From Myxococcales bacterium UBA5297 (GTDB lineage: Bacteria > Myxococcota > Myxococcia > Myxococcales > UBA5297): DNA of 24,504 nucleotides. The stretch covers positions 30,746-55,249 of the forward strand of contig DHSB01000027.1 of NCBI GenBank assembly GCA_002408385.1, read 5' to 3'. The notes beneath the pieces were generated by a model. That model made no database searches. It had not been told where the DNA came from and saw only the letters and a list, made by a program, of their open reading frames with translations. Shown here piece after piece: positions 1 through 8,554 of this stretch. Position numbers and translations under genes: made by a program. Every line of letters begins with the position of its first letter. The first letter of the stretch is position 1.

Positions 1-210
1 TCGCTCGCAAGGACAGTTCCCTCACTCGCAGGGACAGTTCCCTCACTCGCAGGGACAGTTCCCTCGCTCGCAGGGACAGTTCCCTCGCTCGCAAGGACAG
101 TTCCCTCGCTCGCGGAGACACTTCCCTCGCTCGCAAGGACGGTTCCCTCGCTCGCAACGACGGTTCCCTCGCTCGCAGGGACAGTTCCCTCGCTCGCGAG
201 GACAGTGCCG
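1..210. repeat. Tandem array, 21-bp unit, 10 copies (runs off the window edge)
   Basis: Ten consecutive 21-bp units fill positions 1-210 with no spacer. Each unit is TCGCTCGCA (or TCACTCGCA) followed by GGGACAGTTCCC or a close variant; the GGGA...TCCC ends can pair. Units 1-5 and 9 are almost identical, units 6-8 differ at a few bases, and unit 10 is degenerate at its end, as expected at the edge of a minisatellite. The array begins at the first base, so it probably continues to the left. Read on the minus strand the period is seven codons (Glu-Arg-Gly-Asn-Cys-Pro-Cys), but units starting TCACTC put a TGA in that frame, so it is not an intact gene. Confidence 0.95.
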
Positions 211-214
211 GGCC

Positions 215-236
215 GCGCCAGCACGAAGGCTGGCGC
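215..236. repeat. REP-like hairpin (copy 1)
   Basis: GCGCCAGC (215-222) and GCTGGCGC (229-236) form a perfect 8-bp stem around the loop ACGAAG. The same stem core, loop and following CTCCGG occur at 7985-8004 and 15583-15602, so this is a dispersed element and not a chance palindrome. It lies just beyond the 3' end of the minus-strand gene ending at 280, where it could act in termination or mRNA 3'-end protection; that role is inferred. Confidence 0.85.
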
Positions 237-253
237 TCCGGTCCACCGGTTAT

Positions 254-283
254 CGCTCGAAGGATTCTTCGACGCCGCTTCAG
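254..283. repeat. Dispersed palindromic element, TCGAAG-hairpin (copy 1)
   Basis: TCGAAG, loop GATT, CTTCGA forms a 6-bp stem inside a 30-bp sequence that recurs almost unchanged at 13588-13617 and 20097-20125. This copy overlaps the stop codon (280-282) of the minus-strand gene, so the element supplies that gene's last codon position. It may have been inserted there or may serve as a 3'-end signal. Confidence 0.8.
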
Positions 284-2568
284 TCAGGTGGCGCCAGGCG
301 CAAGCGCGGGCTCCCGGCGTCGTCGACCCACATCGGCTCGAACGTCGCAGTCAGGAAGAAGCCGTCGCCCCGCGGCACCGCCTTCACGACGTTGCAGTCG
401 GTCACCTCGGCCGCGTCGTCGCCGACGATCTGGCAGCGCCAATCGGACGTCGGCCGCTCGCCGCCGACCATCGTCTGCACGAAGCCCTGGTGATAGACGA
501 CGTCGGCGAGCAGAGCGCCCTTCCCCACGGTCTCGCCGTCGGCGACCCTCGGGATGAGCAGACCGGCGCACTTCGCGACCAGCGGCTTTCCGCCCTGCGT
601 GCCGGCCGCCTCGCGACCTCGAAGCCGCTGCCTCGGCGATGCCTCCCAGCTCACGGAACCGCTCGCAGGAGCGGCGATAGAGCACATCGTCACCCGGCCT
701 CGCTTGCCTATCTCGTGCTCGGCCCACTCGCCCTCTCGCGCGGACCCGTCGCCCGCCGCCACCGCGGGCTCCGGCTCCCTCGGTTCAGGTTCCGGCTCCG
801 GGTCGTCCTCGCCGTCCACATCGGCGGCCCGGGCCTCGTCGGCCGGCACATCGGCCGCTGCCGCGGGCTCTTCGTCGGCATCGGCCGCCAGCGCCACACC
901 GACAGCGGCTCCCTGCGCTTCGGAGCCCGACTTCACTGTGGCCGCCTCGGCATCGCCCGAGGGTCTTTCGTCTGCGAGCGCGTCGGCCGGCTTGTCCAAG
1001 GGCGTCGCCTCGCTGCCAGATGCAGCGGCGTTCTTGGTTGGCGAGCCCGTTGCAGCCGCCACCTCGGCGCGGCCAGCCTCGCGGCCTGCCTTGAAGCCCA
1101 GGTACCAGCCACCCCCTGCGCCCACCGCCAGACCCGCGACCACCCCAAGCACCACTCCAAGCCTCGCCCCCGCCGAACGCGTGCTCTCGGCACCCGCCTC
1201 TCGACTGTCGGCTGCCAACTCTCGACTGTCCACGATTGCCCCCGCCTCCCAGGCTGCTTCCAGCGCAGCGGTATCGGGCGCGGAAGCGCTCGCGAGGTCG
1301 ACAGTGCCGGCGGCACTCTCGGCGGGCTGATCCGCACCGTGGCCGATGACCACCGACTCGAGCGACGACTCGACCAAAGAGCGCGCCTTCTCGCTCTCGA
1401 TCAGCGCCTTGGGCTCCACGTCGAAAAGGCTCTCGCCGTGGAGTCCGGACGCGGGTGAGGCGACCGGCTGCAGCCCCTCGGCCTGGGGCGAGACGCCCGG
1501 CTCCTCCGTGTCGATCTCGATCGAAACCTCGACCGCCTGCTCCTCGGCCTTCAACCTCTCCCCCTCCGCGTCGGCTCGGCTCTCGAGCTCAAGCCAGGCC
1601 GCGGCATTGCCGTCCAGAGGTGGCAGCACCGCCGCTGCGCCCGAATCCGGCGATTCCGCGGGCAGCTCGGGCTCCGCGTGGAACAGCAGGTCGACGAGCG
1701 GCGCGTCGAGCGGATCTCCGACCGATGGCCGCGAGGCGTCGGCGGCTCTTCCCGGGCTCAAGCGCTGCCGGACCTGCGCCAGCATCTCCTGCGCCTCGAG
1801 GTTGTCGGCGTCCTGGTGCAGCATCGCCTCGAAGTACCCGGCCGCCTCGGCGTAGCGCCCCTGCCGACTCATGCGCAGGCCGGTCTGGAAGAGCACGCGC
1901 AGGCTCTCGTCCCATTGCTCGCGAGGCGGATGTCGGTCGGATGACTCTGGTTCGGTGCCCTCGGGCGCGAGGAACCCGTAGCGCCCAAGCTGGCGGATGA
2001 ACTGCCTCAGGCTCTCGAGGTTGACCGGGATGCCGAGGCGCTGGCCCGAGTCGACGACCTCGGAGAGCGTGCGCGTCCCGTCGAGCATGCGCGCGAGCGA
2101 GAGCTCAAAGTCATAGAGAGTGAAGCTCTTGTTCGCCGCCGGGTCGGTGACCTCGACGAGCGTCTCGGACTTGCGCGCGTGCTGCAGCTCGCGGCGAAAG
2201 AGCGGCACCTTGTCCTCGCCGTTCGCGGGCGCCTCCGGCTCGACGGTCAGCTCGAAGCCGCCCTCCTCGTCGCCGCCCTCGCCGCCCTCGCCGCTCGCAT
2301 CCGCGGCGTCCTCGGCGACAGCCTCGGCGACGGGCGCGGGAGAGCTGTTCGACGGCGCCTGCACCAACAAGCCGAGCCTGCCGAGCTTCTTCACCAGCGG
2401 TCCATAGCCGGGCTCGCGCGCGTCGATGCCGCCTGCGGTCGCCCGCGCGAGCAGCTCCACCTCCGGAGCGGACAGATCCAGCGCGTCGCCCGTGCGCTTG
2501 TGGACGACGCGCCCGCCCGAATCCGTCGTCTCGACCTGGAAGCCTTCCTTGAGTACGAAGAGCGCCAT
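280..2568 (-). CDS. Membrane-anchored protein with PqqD-like, TPR and C-terminal barrel domains
   Basis: A 762-residue protein. The start at 2568 is chosen over an upstream ATG (2682) because TTGGGAG lies just ahead of it and the conserved-looking N terminus MALFVLKEG begins there. In order: a small N-terminal domain (about 1-70), an acidic Ala/Glu/Gly linker, a PqqD-like winged-helix segment (about 125-202), TPR-like helices (about 226-270), a long acidic low-complexity region, one transmembrane helix (about 469-491), a second Pro/Glu/Asp-rich linker, and a Cys-containing C-terminal domain (about 625-760). The last resembles a biotinyl/HlyD barrel-sandwich fold (residues C629, C667, C712 and C725 visible). 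The topology suggests a cytoplasmic sensing or interaction part and an extracytoplasmic barrel. Function is not known; the domain calls are by eye. The TPR gene upstream (ending at 2927) is on the same strand, 358 bp away. Confidence 0.8.
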   Translation of the reverse strand: MALFVLKEGFQVETTDSGGRVVHKRTGDALDLSAPEVELLARATAGGIDAREPGYGPLVKKLGRLGLLVQAPSNSSPAPVAEAVAEDAADASGEGGEGGDEEGGFELTVEPEAPANGEDKVPLFRRELQHARKSETLVEVTDPAANKSFTLYDFELSLARMLDGTRTLSEVVDSGQRLGIPVNLESLRQFIRQLGRYGFLAPEGTEPESSDRHPPREQWDESLRVLFQTGLRMSRQGRYAEAAGYFEAMLHQDADNLEAQEMLAQVRQRLSPGRAADASRPSVGDPLDAPLVDLLFHAEPELPAESPDSGAAAVLPPLDGNAAAWLELESRADAEGERLKAEEQAVEVSIEIDTEEPGVSPQAEGLQPVASPASGLHGESLFDVEPKALIESEKARSLVESSLESVVIGHGADQPAESAAGTVDLASASAPDTAALEAAWEAGAIVDSRELAADSREAGAESTRSAGARLGVVLGVVAGLAVGAGGGWYLGFKAGREAGRAEVAAATGSPTKNAAASGSEATPLDKPADALADERPSGDAEAATVKSGSEAQGAAVGVALAADADEEPAAAADVPADEARAADVDGEDDPEPEPEPREPEPAVAAGDGSAREGEWAEHEIGKRGRVTMCSIAAPASGSVSWEASPRQRLRGREAAGTQGGKPLVAKCAGLLIPRVADGETVGKGALLADVVYHQGFVQTMVGGERPTSDWRCQIVGDDAAEVTDCNVVKAVPRGDGFFLTATFEPMWVDDAGSPRLRLAPPD

Positions 2569-2926
2569 CGGTCTCCCAACGAGATCGCGGCAGGCCCGCG
2601 GAAATCCCCGAAGCTGCCCGTTGCCAGTCTTGATGGTAGCGCCCTTGTCCGGTGCTGGACAGGACCAAGCTGAACGCAACACTCTCAGTCCGAGCCGAGA
2701 GCCTCGGCCTTCCGCGCCGAGTGAGAGGCAGAGAGCCCTGGAGCGAAGTCGAGGAGGCGAGCCTGTCGAGCGGTCGCCCGCTCATCCTCAGCTCGGGCAA
2801 GGCGCCGCACCGGCCCCCGAGGCGTCGCGAATCGGCCCCCCCATCGAGCTCGTTCTGCCGCGGGCGCATTGCTGAACGCCCCTGCCAACTTGCGCTCTCG
2901 CGCAAGGTGATTTCGCCGATTTCTCC
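2569..2926. other. Intergenic region with a hairpin
   Basis: No convincing gene lies between the two minus-strand genes. A stem-loop CTCGGC (2703-2708), loop CTTCCGC, GCCGAG (2716-2721) is the clearest structure. The stretch around 2742-2754 contains GAGCGAAGTCGAG, a motif also seen near 13527 and (as a variant) 15449, so the region shares the local dispersed-repeat vocabulary. No -35/-10 pair is convincing. Confidence 0.5.
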
Positions 2927-4402
2927 TCAGGCCTTCTCCTGCCGGCGCAGGCGAGCCCGCAGCTCCCCGACCGCCTGGTCGAGCGCCTTTCCGAGCAGCT
3001 CGCGCTCCTCGGCCGAGGGCTCGCGGGCAAGACCGACCTCGATGCTGCCGAAGCCGGCGGACGGGTCGATGCGAATAGAGGCGAGGAGCCCTTCCGGCAG
3101 CTTCGGCCGCACGAGGTCCTCGAGCGCCTTGGCGAGCGGGCCGCTCTGTTCGCCGCAGCCACACGGGCCACCGCGCTCGAGCGCCTCGAGGTGGCCCCGC
3201 GCGAAGGCCGTGTCGGGATACCCGGCCGGCAGCGACTCGAGAGCCCGCTCGAGCACCGGACGGGCCTCGTCGCCCCGCTTTTGGTGCTGCAGGAAGATGC
3301 CGCGGGCGAGCAGCGTGACTCCGAGCTGCGCCTTGTCCCCTGCCTGCTCGGCGTTCTCGAGCGCTTCGACGAGCAGCCGCTCGGCCTCAGCCGGCCGTCC
3401 GCGCCTGGCGAAGTAGAGCCCCGCGTTTCGCAGCACCAGCGCGCGGGCCGCCGCGTCGCCGAGCGCCTCGGCCCGGCCGACCGCGTCGCGGTAGGCCTGC
3501 TCGGTGCCCGAGGCATCGCCAGCCTCGTCGCAAGCCAGCGCCAACCCGAGCCTCGCCCGCAAGGCCTCCTGAACCTCACCGGCCTGCTCGAAGTGGCCTG
3601 CCAGCCACCCGATGGCCTCGAGCCGCGCCTGGTGATCGCGCGCCCTGCGGGCAACTTCGGCCTTGGCGGCGACGACTTGAGGAAGCATCGGCCGCAGCGT
3701 CTCCTCGTCCTCGAGCCGCTCGCGCAGCTCCTGCAGCGCGAGGAGCGTCGGGGGCGGCGGGTCGCGCTCGGCCCGGTCGAGGCACAGCGCGACGAGCTGG
3801 GTCTGAAGCTCGGGCGAGAGCGCGTCGAGATGCTCGAGCAGCGGGCGCTCGTCGCCATACCGGGCCGCCCGAACCACCGCGCGCAACGCCAGGGCGATGA
3901 CCACGCGGCCGCTGCGCGCGTGCCACTGCACGCCGGCCGCCTCCTCTATCAGCTCCTCGGCCCGCTCGAGCTCGCCCTGCCAGAAGAGCACGTCGGCGAG
4001 CGAGAGCTGTCCGACGGCATAGCCCTCAGTCTGCTCGCCCCACACCTCGGCCCGCCCGCGCAGGCTCTCTTCGAGCACGCTTCGGGCCTCGTCGAGCCGG
4101 CCGAGCCGCTGCAGCAGCTCGCCCAGGTTGCCCTGGTAGTTGAGCCGCGCCTTGCGCGCCTGCGAGGTGTGGGCCGGGATCCCGGCCGCCTGCTTCATCA
4201 CCTCCGCGGCGCGCCCGAGGTCCCCGAGCGCCAGCATCACGTGGGCGAGATCGAAGAGCGCCGCGGCGTGCTCGGCGCTGTCGGCGCCGAAGCGGTCGGC
4301 CGCCTCCCGTGCCGCGTCGGTGAGGAGCGCCTCGGCCTCCCGGGGCTTGTTGGAGCGGAGCAGATCGAAGGCCTGGTCGAGTCGGTTCATGGCGGCGCGC
4401 AT
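2927..4402 (-). CDS. Tetratricopeptide-repeat protein with a C-terminal CGC-motif domain
   Basis: A 491-residue, soluble, helical protein with no signal peptide or membrane helix. Repeated A-helix/B-helix pairs with the TPR spacing (LGDLGRAAEVMKQA, LGRLDEARSVLEES, QGELERAEELIEEA, RRGRPAEAERLLVEA and others) cover about residues 5-400. The two blocks are separated by a less regular helical stretch (about 180-260). After the repeats comes a short Cys motif (C414-G-C416) and a small mixed domain (about 420-491). Such TPR scaffolds mediate protein-protein contacts; no partner is evident. ATG 4402 is used; ATG 4390 (fifth residue) is an alternative and neither has a strong Shine-Dalgarno. It is divergent from the histidine kinase at 4715. 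Confidence 0.85.
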   Translation of the reverse strand: MRAAMNRLDQAFDLLRSNKPREAEALLTDAAREAADRFGADSAEHAAALFDLAHVMLALGDLGRAAEVMKQAAGIPAHTSQARKARLNYQGNLGELLQRLGRLDEARSVLEESLRGRAEVWGEQTEGYAVGQLSLADVLFWQGELERAEELIEEAAGVQWHARSGRVVIALALRAVVRAARYGDERPLLEHLDALSPELQTQLVALCLDRAERDPPPPTLLALQELRERLEDEETLRPMLPQVVAAKAEVARRARDHQARLEAIGWLAGHFEQAGEVQEALRARLGLALACDEAGDASGTEQAYRDAVGRAEALGDAAARALVLRNAGLYFARRGRPAEAERLLVEALENAEQAGDKAQLGVTLLARGIFLQHQKRGDEARPVLERALESLPAGYPDTAFARGHLEALERGGPCGCGEQSGPLAKALEDLVRPKLPEGLLASIRIDPSAGFGSIEVGLAREPSAEERELLGKALDQAVGELRARLRRQEKA

Positions 4403-4714
4403 GTTGGACCATCAACACCGGCGAGGTCCATCGATTACCGGACTCGAAGCGCGCGGGCGCCTGCCAGGCTCCTCGCCACCGAGGCTCGCCACAGAGTCGT
4501 CAGGCTGCCGACAGGCTCGTGCGACCGAACGGAAGCATGGTGGCTTTTCGTTTACGGCGATTTCGCCCGGCGCGCGGCCCGATTCCGCCAGTCGTCAATC
4601 GCCCGAAAGCTCGCCTCTCGAGGCTTGGCGAAAAGGCCACTCCCCGACGAAAGTAGGCGCACATTAGCAAGAGCCGAGAGCGGCCGGCGGTCGGGGCCGG
4701 AACGGGTGGGACCG
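4403..4714. promoter_or_regulatory. Divergent intergenic region (TPR gene / histidine kinase)
   Basis: 312 bp separate two divergent starts, so promoters in both directions must lie here or nearby. The segment around 4532-4580 is relatively AT-richer than its surroundings. I could not identify a convincing sigma-70 or sigma-54 element; a TTGACG on the minus strand near 4600 lacks a -10 partner. GCCTCTCGAGGC near 4613-4625 is a small palindrome. Confidence 0.4.
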
Positions 4715-7465
4715 ATGCAGGACGACCAGAAGACGAGAGAGCAGCTCCTCGCCGAGCTCGCCGAGGCCCGACGCCAAATCGAAGAGCTTCGGGCGCCTCG
4801 CGAAGAGCGCTCGGCGGCCGGAGGAGAACGGCGCAACGGGGACGAGTGGGTCGGCCAGGTGATCGTCAACGCGCCGATCGCCATCGCAGTCTTCGACACC
4901 GAGATGCGCTACCTCTTCGCGAATCTGCGCTTCCTGAGCGACTACGGGCTGGGTGAGCGCGACCTCGTCGGCCAGAGCCACTACGAGGTCTTCCCCGAGA
5001 ACCCGGAACGCTGGAGAGCGATCCATCGCCGAGCCCTCGCCGGGAGCGTCGAGCGAAGCTACGAAGACCGCTTCCAGCGCGTCGACGGGTCGATTCAGTG
5101 GCAGCGCTGGGAGCTCCAGCCTTGGCGCCGGCAGGCCGGCGATATCGGCGGCATCGCCATGTTCACCAAGGACATCACCTCTCAGAAGCTCGCCCAGCTC
5201 GCCTTGGAGAAGAACCGCCAGGCTCTCGAGGAGGCCGAGAAGCGCTACCGGGTCGTCGCCGACTGGACCTACGACCTGGAGCTGTGGATCTCGCCGGACG
5301 GGACGCTGCGCTACATGAGCCCGTCTGCCGAGCGCATCACCGGTTGGGCGCCCAAAGAGTTCAGCGGCGACTGCCGGGTCGACCTTGTCCGGCTCGCCCA
5401 CCCCGAGGATCGCGACCTCGTGGTCGAGCACTGCCGCAAAGCGGTCTCCGGCGAGCCAGCCGCCAACGTCGAGTGGCGCATCGTCCGCCGCGACGGCCGC
5501 CTCGCCTGGGTGTCGGCCTCTTGGCAGCCGGTGGTGATCGACCACGAGTACCTCGGCGTGCGGATGAGCATCCGAGAGGTCACCGAGCGCAAGGAGGCCG
5601 AGGCTGCGCTGAACGAGAGCGAGGAGAAGTATCGGGGCATCTTCGAGAACTCGGGCTTGGGCATCTATCAGTCGACGCTCGACGGACGCTTCCTGAACGC
5701 CAACCTGGCGTTGGCCACCATGCTCGGCCTCGGCTCGGTCGAAGAGCTGCTGACCAGGGTGAACTCCCGAGACCTCTACGAGCTGCCCGCCGACCGCGAA
5801 TCCCTGGTCGAACAGGTGACGGCGGCCCCGGGTGCGGTCAGGCGCGAGGCGCTCTTTCGGCGCCCCGACGGCAAGCGCCTGGTCGCCAAGCTGACGGCGC
5901 GTGGAGTGCGTGACGAGGCGGGCGAGCTTCAATACATCGAAGGCTTCCTCGAGGACGTCACCGAGCGCAGGCGCGCCGAGGAGGCGCTCCGGGAGAACGA
6001 GCAGCGGCTCTCGCTCATCGTCGCCAAGTCGCCCGACGTCATCACCCTGCAGGACCGCGAGCTTCGCTACCAATGGATCAGCAACGCGCCCGGGTCGCTC
6101 GCCGAGCGCATCCTCGGACATACCGACGACGAGCTTCTCCCCTCCGAGACCGCGCAGGCGCTCATCTCGGCCAAGCGCCGGGTGCTCGGCACCGGCGAAT
6201 CGGCCCGCCTCGAAGTCCCCTCGCTGGTGCGCCGCGAGGTGGCCTTCTTCGACGTCGCGCTCGAGCCCTGGCGCGACGCGGCGGGCAAGATCGTCGGCAT
6301 CTTCGGCTATTCGCGCGACATCACCGAGCGCAGGCGCGCCGAGCAGGCCCTGCGCGAGAGCCAGGAGCGGCGCTTCCGCGAGCTGATGGAGGCGAGCAGC
6401 GACCTGATCTGGGAGATCGACCCCGAGGCTTGCTACACCTACGTGAGCCCTCGGGCCTTCGACATGCTCGGCTACACGCCGTCGGAGCTGATCGGCAAAT
6501 CGCTCTTCGAGCTGATGCCCGAGGCGGAAGCCCAGCGCGCCGAGGAGCGGTTGCGCGCCTACGCCGCGCGGCGCCAGCCCTTCAAGGCCTTGGAGAACGC
6601 GCAGCGCCACAAGAACGGCTCCCTGCTGGTGCTCGAGAGCAGCGGCGTGCCCTTCTTCGACGACGAGCAACGGTTCTGCGGCTACCGCGGGATCGCGCGC
6701 GACGTCACCGAGCGCAAGCAGGCCGACCGCTTCCGCGAGGAGTACGTCTCGCTCGTCTCCCACGATCTGCGCTCGCCGCTGTCGGTCATCGTCGGCCAGG
6801 CGGGCTCGCTGCATAAGACGCTGACGAAGAAGGGAATGGAGCGCGAGGCCACCTCGACCGAGGCGCTGCTGCGCAACGCGCGCCGGATGACCCGGATGCT
6901 CGACGAGTTGGCCGACTCGGTGCGCCTCGAGAGCGGACGAATGCAGATGCACAGGCAGCCGACGGACCTGCCTGCCCTGGCCTACGACTTCACGACCCGG
7001 GTCTTCGGCACCGCCGAGGAGCGCGAGCGCATCCAGCTCAGCTCCGAGAGCGCGCTGCCCTTGATTGACCTCGACGCCGACCGCATCGAGCGGGTCCTCG
7101 CCAACCTCCTCTCCAACGCGCTGAAGTACTCCACGCCAGGCAGCCCGGTGCGCGTCCGGGTCGAGAGGCGGGGCGACGAGGCGGTCGTCTCGGTCAGCGA
7201 CGAGGGCCCCGGCATCGCGCCCGGCGAGCTCGCCCGGATGTTCGAGCGTTTCTATCGCTCGCCCAGCTCCCAGAAGCGGGCCGAAGGGCTCGGCCTCGGC
7301 CTCTACATCTCCCGGCTCATCGTCGAGGCGCACGGAGGGCGGGTCTGGGCCGAGAGCGAGCTGGGAAAGGGAAGCACCTTCGGCTTCTCGCTGCCCCTCG
7401 GCGCCGAGGAGACCGAGGCGAAGGCGGACGAGCGGACGAGCGTCGAGACGGCGCCTCCGGCCTAG
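4715..7465 (+). CDS. Cytoplasmic multi-PAS sensor histidine kinase
   Basis: A 916-residue kinase. ATG 4715 follows GGGTGGG, and the sequence upstream in frame is not protein-like. Order: short N-terminal coiled coil (about 7-27), five PAS domains (about 46-155, 175-293, 302-420, 428-540, 551-668), HisKA dimerisation domain (about 676-740) with phospho-acceptor H683 in SLVSHDLRSPL, and HATPase_c with N-box N801 in NLLSNALKYS, G1 box D829 in DEGPGI, and the GLGLGLYI G2 box. PAS domains 1-3, 4 and 5 end in the usual DIT/EVT/DVTER-type signal. No transmembrane helix or receiver domain is present, so it should autophosphorylate in the cytosol and pass phosphate to a separate regulator that is not in this window. 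PAS ligands cannot be read from sequence. The zinc-ribbon gene follows 75 bp downstream and may be co-transcribed. Confidence 0.95.
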   Translation: MQDDQKTREQLLAELAEARRQIEELRAPREERSAAGGERRNGDEWVGQVIVNAPIAIAVFDTEMRYLFANLRFLSDYGLGERDLVGQSHYEVFPENPERWRAIHRRALAGSVERSYEDRFQRVDGSIQWQRWELQPWRRQAGDIGGIAMFTKDITSQKLAQLALEKNRQALEEAEKRYRVVADWTYDLELWISPDGTLRYMSPSAERITGWAPKEFSGDCRVDLVRLAHPEDRDLVVEHCRKAVSGEPAANVEWRIVRRDGRLAWVSASWQPVVIDHEYLGVRMSIREVTERKEAEAALNESEEKYRGIFENSGLGIYQSTLDGRFLNANLALATMLGLGSVEELLTRVNSRDLYELPADRESLVEQVTAAPGAVRREALFRRPDGKRLVAKLTARGVRDEAGELQYIEGFLEDVTERRRAEEALRENEQRLSLIVAKSPDVITLQDRELRYQWISNAPGSLAERILGHTDDELLPSETAQALISAKRRVLGTGESARLEVPSLVRREVAFFDVALEPWRDAAGKIVGIFGYSRDITERRRAEQALRESQERRFRELMEASSDLIWEIDPEACYTYVSPRAFDMLGYTPSELIGKSLFELMPEAEAQRAEERLRAYAARRQPFKALENAQRHKNGSLLVLESSGVPFFDDEQRFCGYRGIARDVTERKQADRFREEYVSLVSHDLRSPLSVIVGQAGSLHKTLTKKGMEREATSTEALLRNARRMTRMLDELADSVRLESGRMQMHRQPTDLPALAYDFTTRVFGTAEERERIQLSSESALPLIDLDADRIERVLANLLSNALKYSTPGSPVRVRVERRGDEAVVSVSDEGPGIAPGELARMFERFYRSPSSQKRAEGLGLGLYISRLIVEAHGGRVWAESELGKGSTFGFSLPLGAEETEAKADERTSVETAPPA

Positions 7466-7540
7466 CGGGCGCCGACGCGAGCCACGGGCCTTGTGCTAGA
7501 AGGACGCGCCCGCGCATTCCGGGCGCACGAAAGGCGAGCG

Positions 7541-7855
7541 ATGGCGCGACGACACGGCGATCGACGGCAGGGACAACCGGCAGCGACAGACTGGGAGAGC
7601 GAGCGCACCCTCGCCGCGGCCGAGTCGGAGGCGGAGGCGGGATTCGAGGAGGCGGGCGATACCCGCTGCATCTGCGGCGCGGACGAATTCCTCCTCGAGG
7701 CCTATCTGCAGGTGGTCGCCGGCAAGCCCGTCCCGCAGCCGGTCGAGGTCGAGACGCTCACCTGCCCGCAATGCGGCCGCGAGTTCGAGGCCATCGCGAC
7801 CGAGGACGGGAGGGTCCTTCGCGGCGACTTCCTCGGCCAGGTCGAGCTCGACTGA
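7541..7855 (+). CDS. Small zinc-ribbon protein
   Basis: A 104-residue protein with two cysteine pairs, C43-x-C45 (CIC) and C75-x2-C78 (CPQC), spaced like a zinc ribbon. The N-terminal third is charged and probably disordered; the C-terminal half has a regular strand-like pattern (VEVETLTC, CGREFEAI). ATG 7541 is preferred over 7493 because AAAGGCGAG precedes it. The reverse-strand reading frame over the same bases (7496-7864) lacks any recognisable motif and is taken as a shadow. Function unknown; the position 75 bp after the histidine kinase suggests possible co-expression. Confidence 0.75.
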   Translation: MARRHGDRRQGQPAATDWESERTLAAAESEAEAGFEEAGDTRCICGADEFLLEAYLQVVAGKPVPQPVEVETLTCPQCGREFEAIATEDGRVLRGDFLGQVELD

Positions 7856-7984
7856 GCGGACCAAGCTTTATCCCCGAGGCTGTGGCGGGCCGGCCTTCGC
7901 GTCGGCCGCGCGGGTGCTCGATTTCTGGCCGGGCGCATTGCCATGCTCCACGGCCGGCCTCGGCGGCGTGGCGATCCAACAAAC

Positions 7985-8004
7985 CGCCAGCACGAAGGCT
8001 GGCG
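7985..8004. repeat. REP-like hairpin (copy 2)
   Basis: CGCCAGC, loop ACGAAG, GCTGGCG: a perfect 7-bp stem identical in core and loop to the copies at 215 and 15583, again followed by CTCCGG. It lies between two convergent genes (ends at 7855 and 8035), a natural place for a bidirectional terminator or 3'-end element. There is no T-run. Confidence 0.85.
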
Positions 8005-8034
8005 CTCCGGCGTTCGGGGCGAGCGACCGGCTCG

Positions 8035-8532
8035 CTAGCCTCTGGCCGCCCGCTCCATGACGATCGAGAGGCTCGCCTTGCGCACCATCTCCTCGGTCAC
8101 CGCGTTCTCGAAGGCGACCTGGAGCTGAGTGGGCAGCTCGCGCCCCTGGACGAGCCAGAGCCGGCGCGCCGCTCGTCCGGCCCTGGGCGCGGCGGGGGCG
8201 GGCGTCGGAGCCGGCGGGCCGAAGAGGCGCCCGAAGTGCCCGCAGATCAGCTCGAAGGCGGACTCGACCTCTGCGAGGCCCGACTCGGCCTCGAGGCCGA
8301 AGCGCACGCTGACGACCCGGTCCAGCCCCTTGCGGCGGGCAAAGCCGATCTCGACCTCGCTCGAGGCCAGCTCGCACGGCTCGGTCCGCAGCAGCACCGA
8401 GTCTTTGCCCCGCGACAGCTCGCCGCTCTCGAGCGCGAGCGCGTCGCGCAGCGGCATGTCTATCTCCATGCCGCGGAAGGTGCCCTTGCGGCCGGTGACC
8501 GCGAGCTCGAACCACTTGTCCGCGTTGCTCAT
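8035..8532 (-). CDS. Conserved-looking hypothetical protein
   Basis: A 165-residue protein that I do not recognise. Residues 1-105 have an alternating strand/helix pattern (KWFELAVTG, GTFRGMEIDMPL) and end in a probable amphipathic helix; a Pro/Ala linker (about 106-120) precedes a second part (about 124-165) with LWLVQGRELPTQLQVAFENAV. No signal peptide. The start has GAGAGGG 4 nt upstream. It begins 22 bp after the nuclease stop on the same strand, so it probably belongs to that operon, though a cytoplasmic protein has no obvious link to a secreted nuclease. Confidence 0.7.
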   Translation of the reverse strand: MSNADKWFELAVTGRKGTFRGMEIDMPLRDALALESGELSRGKDSVLLRTEPCELASSEVEIGFARRKGLDRVVSVRFGLEAESGLAEVESAFELICGHFGRLFGPPAPTPAPAAPRAGRAARRLWLVQGRELPTQLQVAFENAVTEEMVRKASLSIVMERAARG

Positions 8533-8554
8533 GCGCCCTCTCGAAGACTGCGAA

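Noticed and set aside
1..210. CRISPR array
   Set aside because: Units are contiguous 21-mers without unique spacers, and no cas genes are present.
43..246. Minus-strand frame with RGNCPCE heptapeptide repeats
   Set aside because: It is a direct product of the 21-bp array, ends at a TGA inside a repeat unit, and has no ribosome site or conserved domain.
4403..4714. Sigma-70 or sigma-54 promoter between the divergent genes
   Set aside because: Individual hexamers can be found, but no pair with correct spacing and good match.
4664..7333. Long minus-strand open frame opposite the histidine kinase
   Set aside because: It is antisense to a clearly identified kinase; its composition is a mirror of GC-rich codon use and it contains no domain.
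7496..7864. Minus-strand 122-residue frame opposite the zinc-ribbon gene
   Set aside because: No motif; the plus strand has paired cysteines, a good Shine-Dalgarno and codon pattern.
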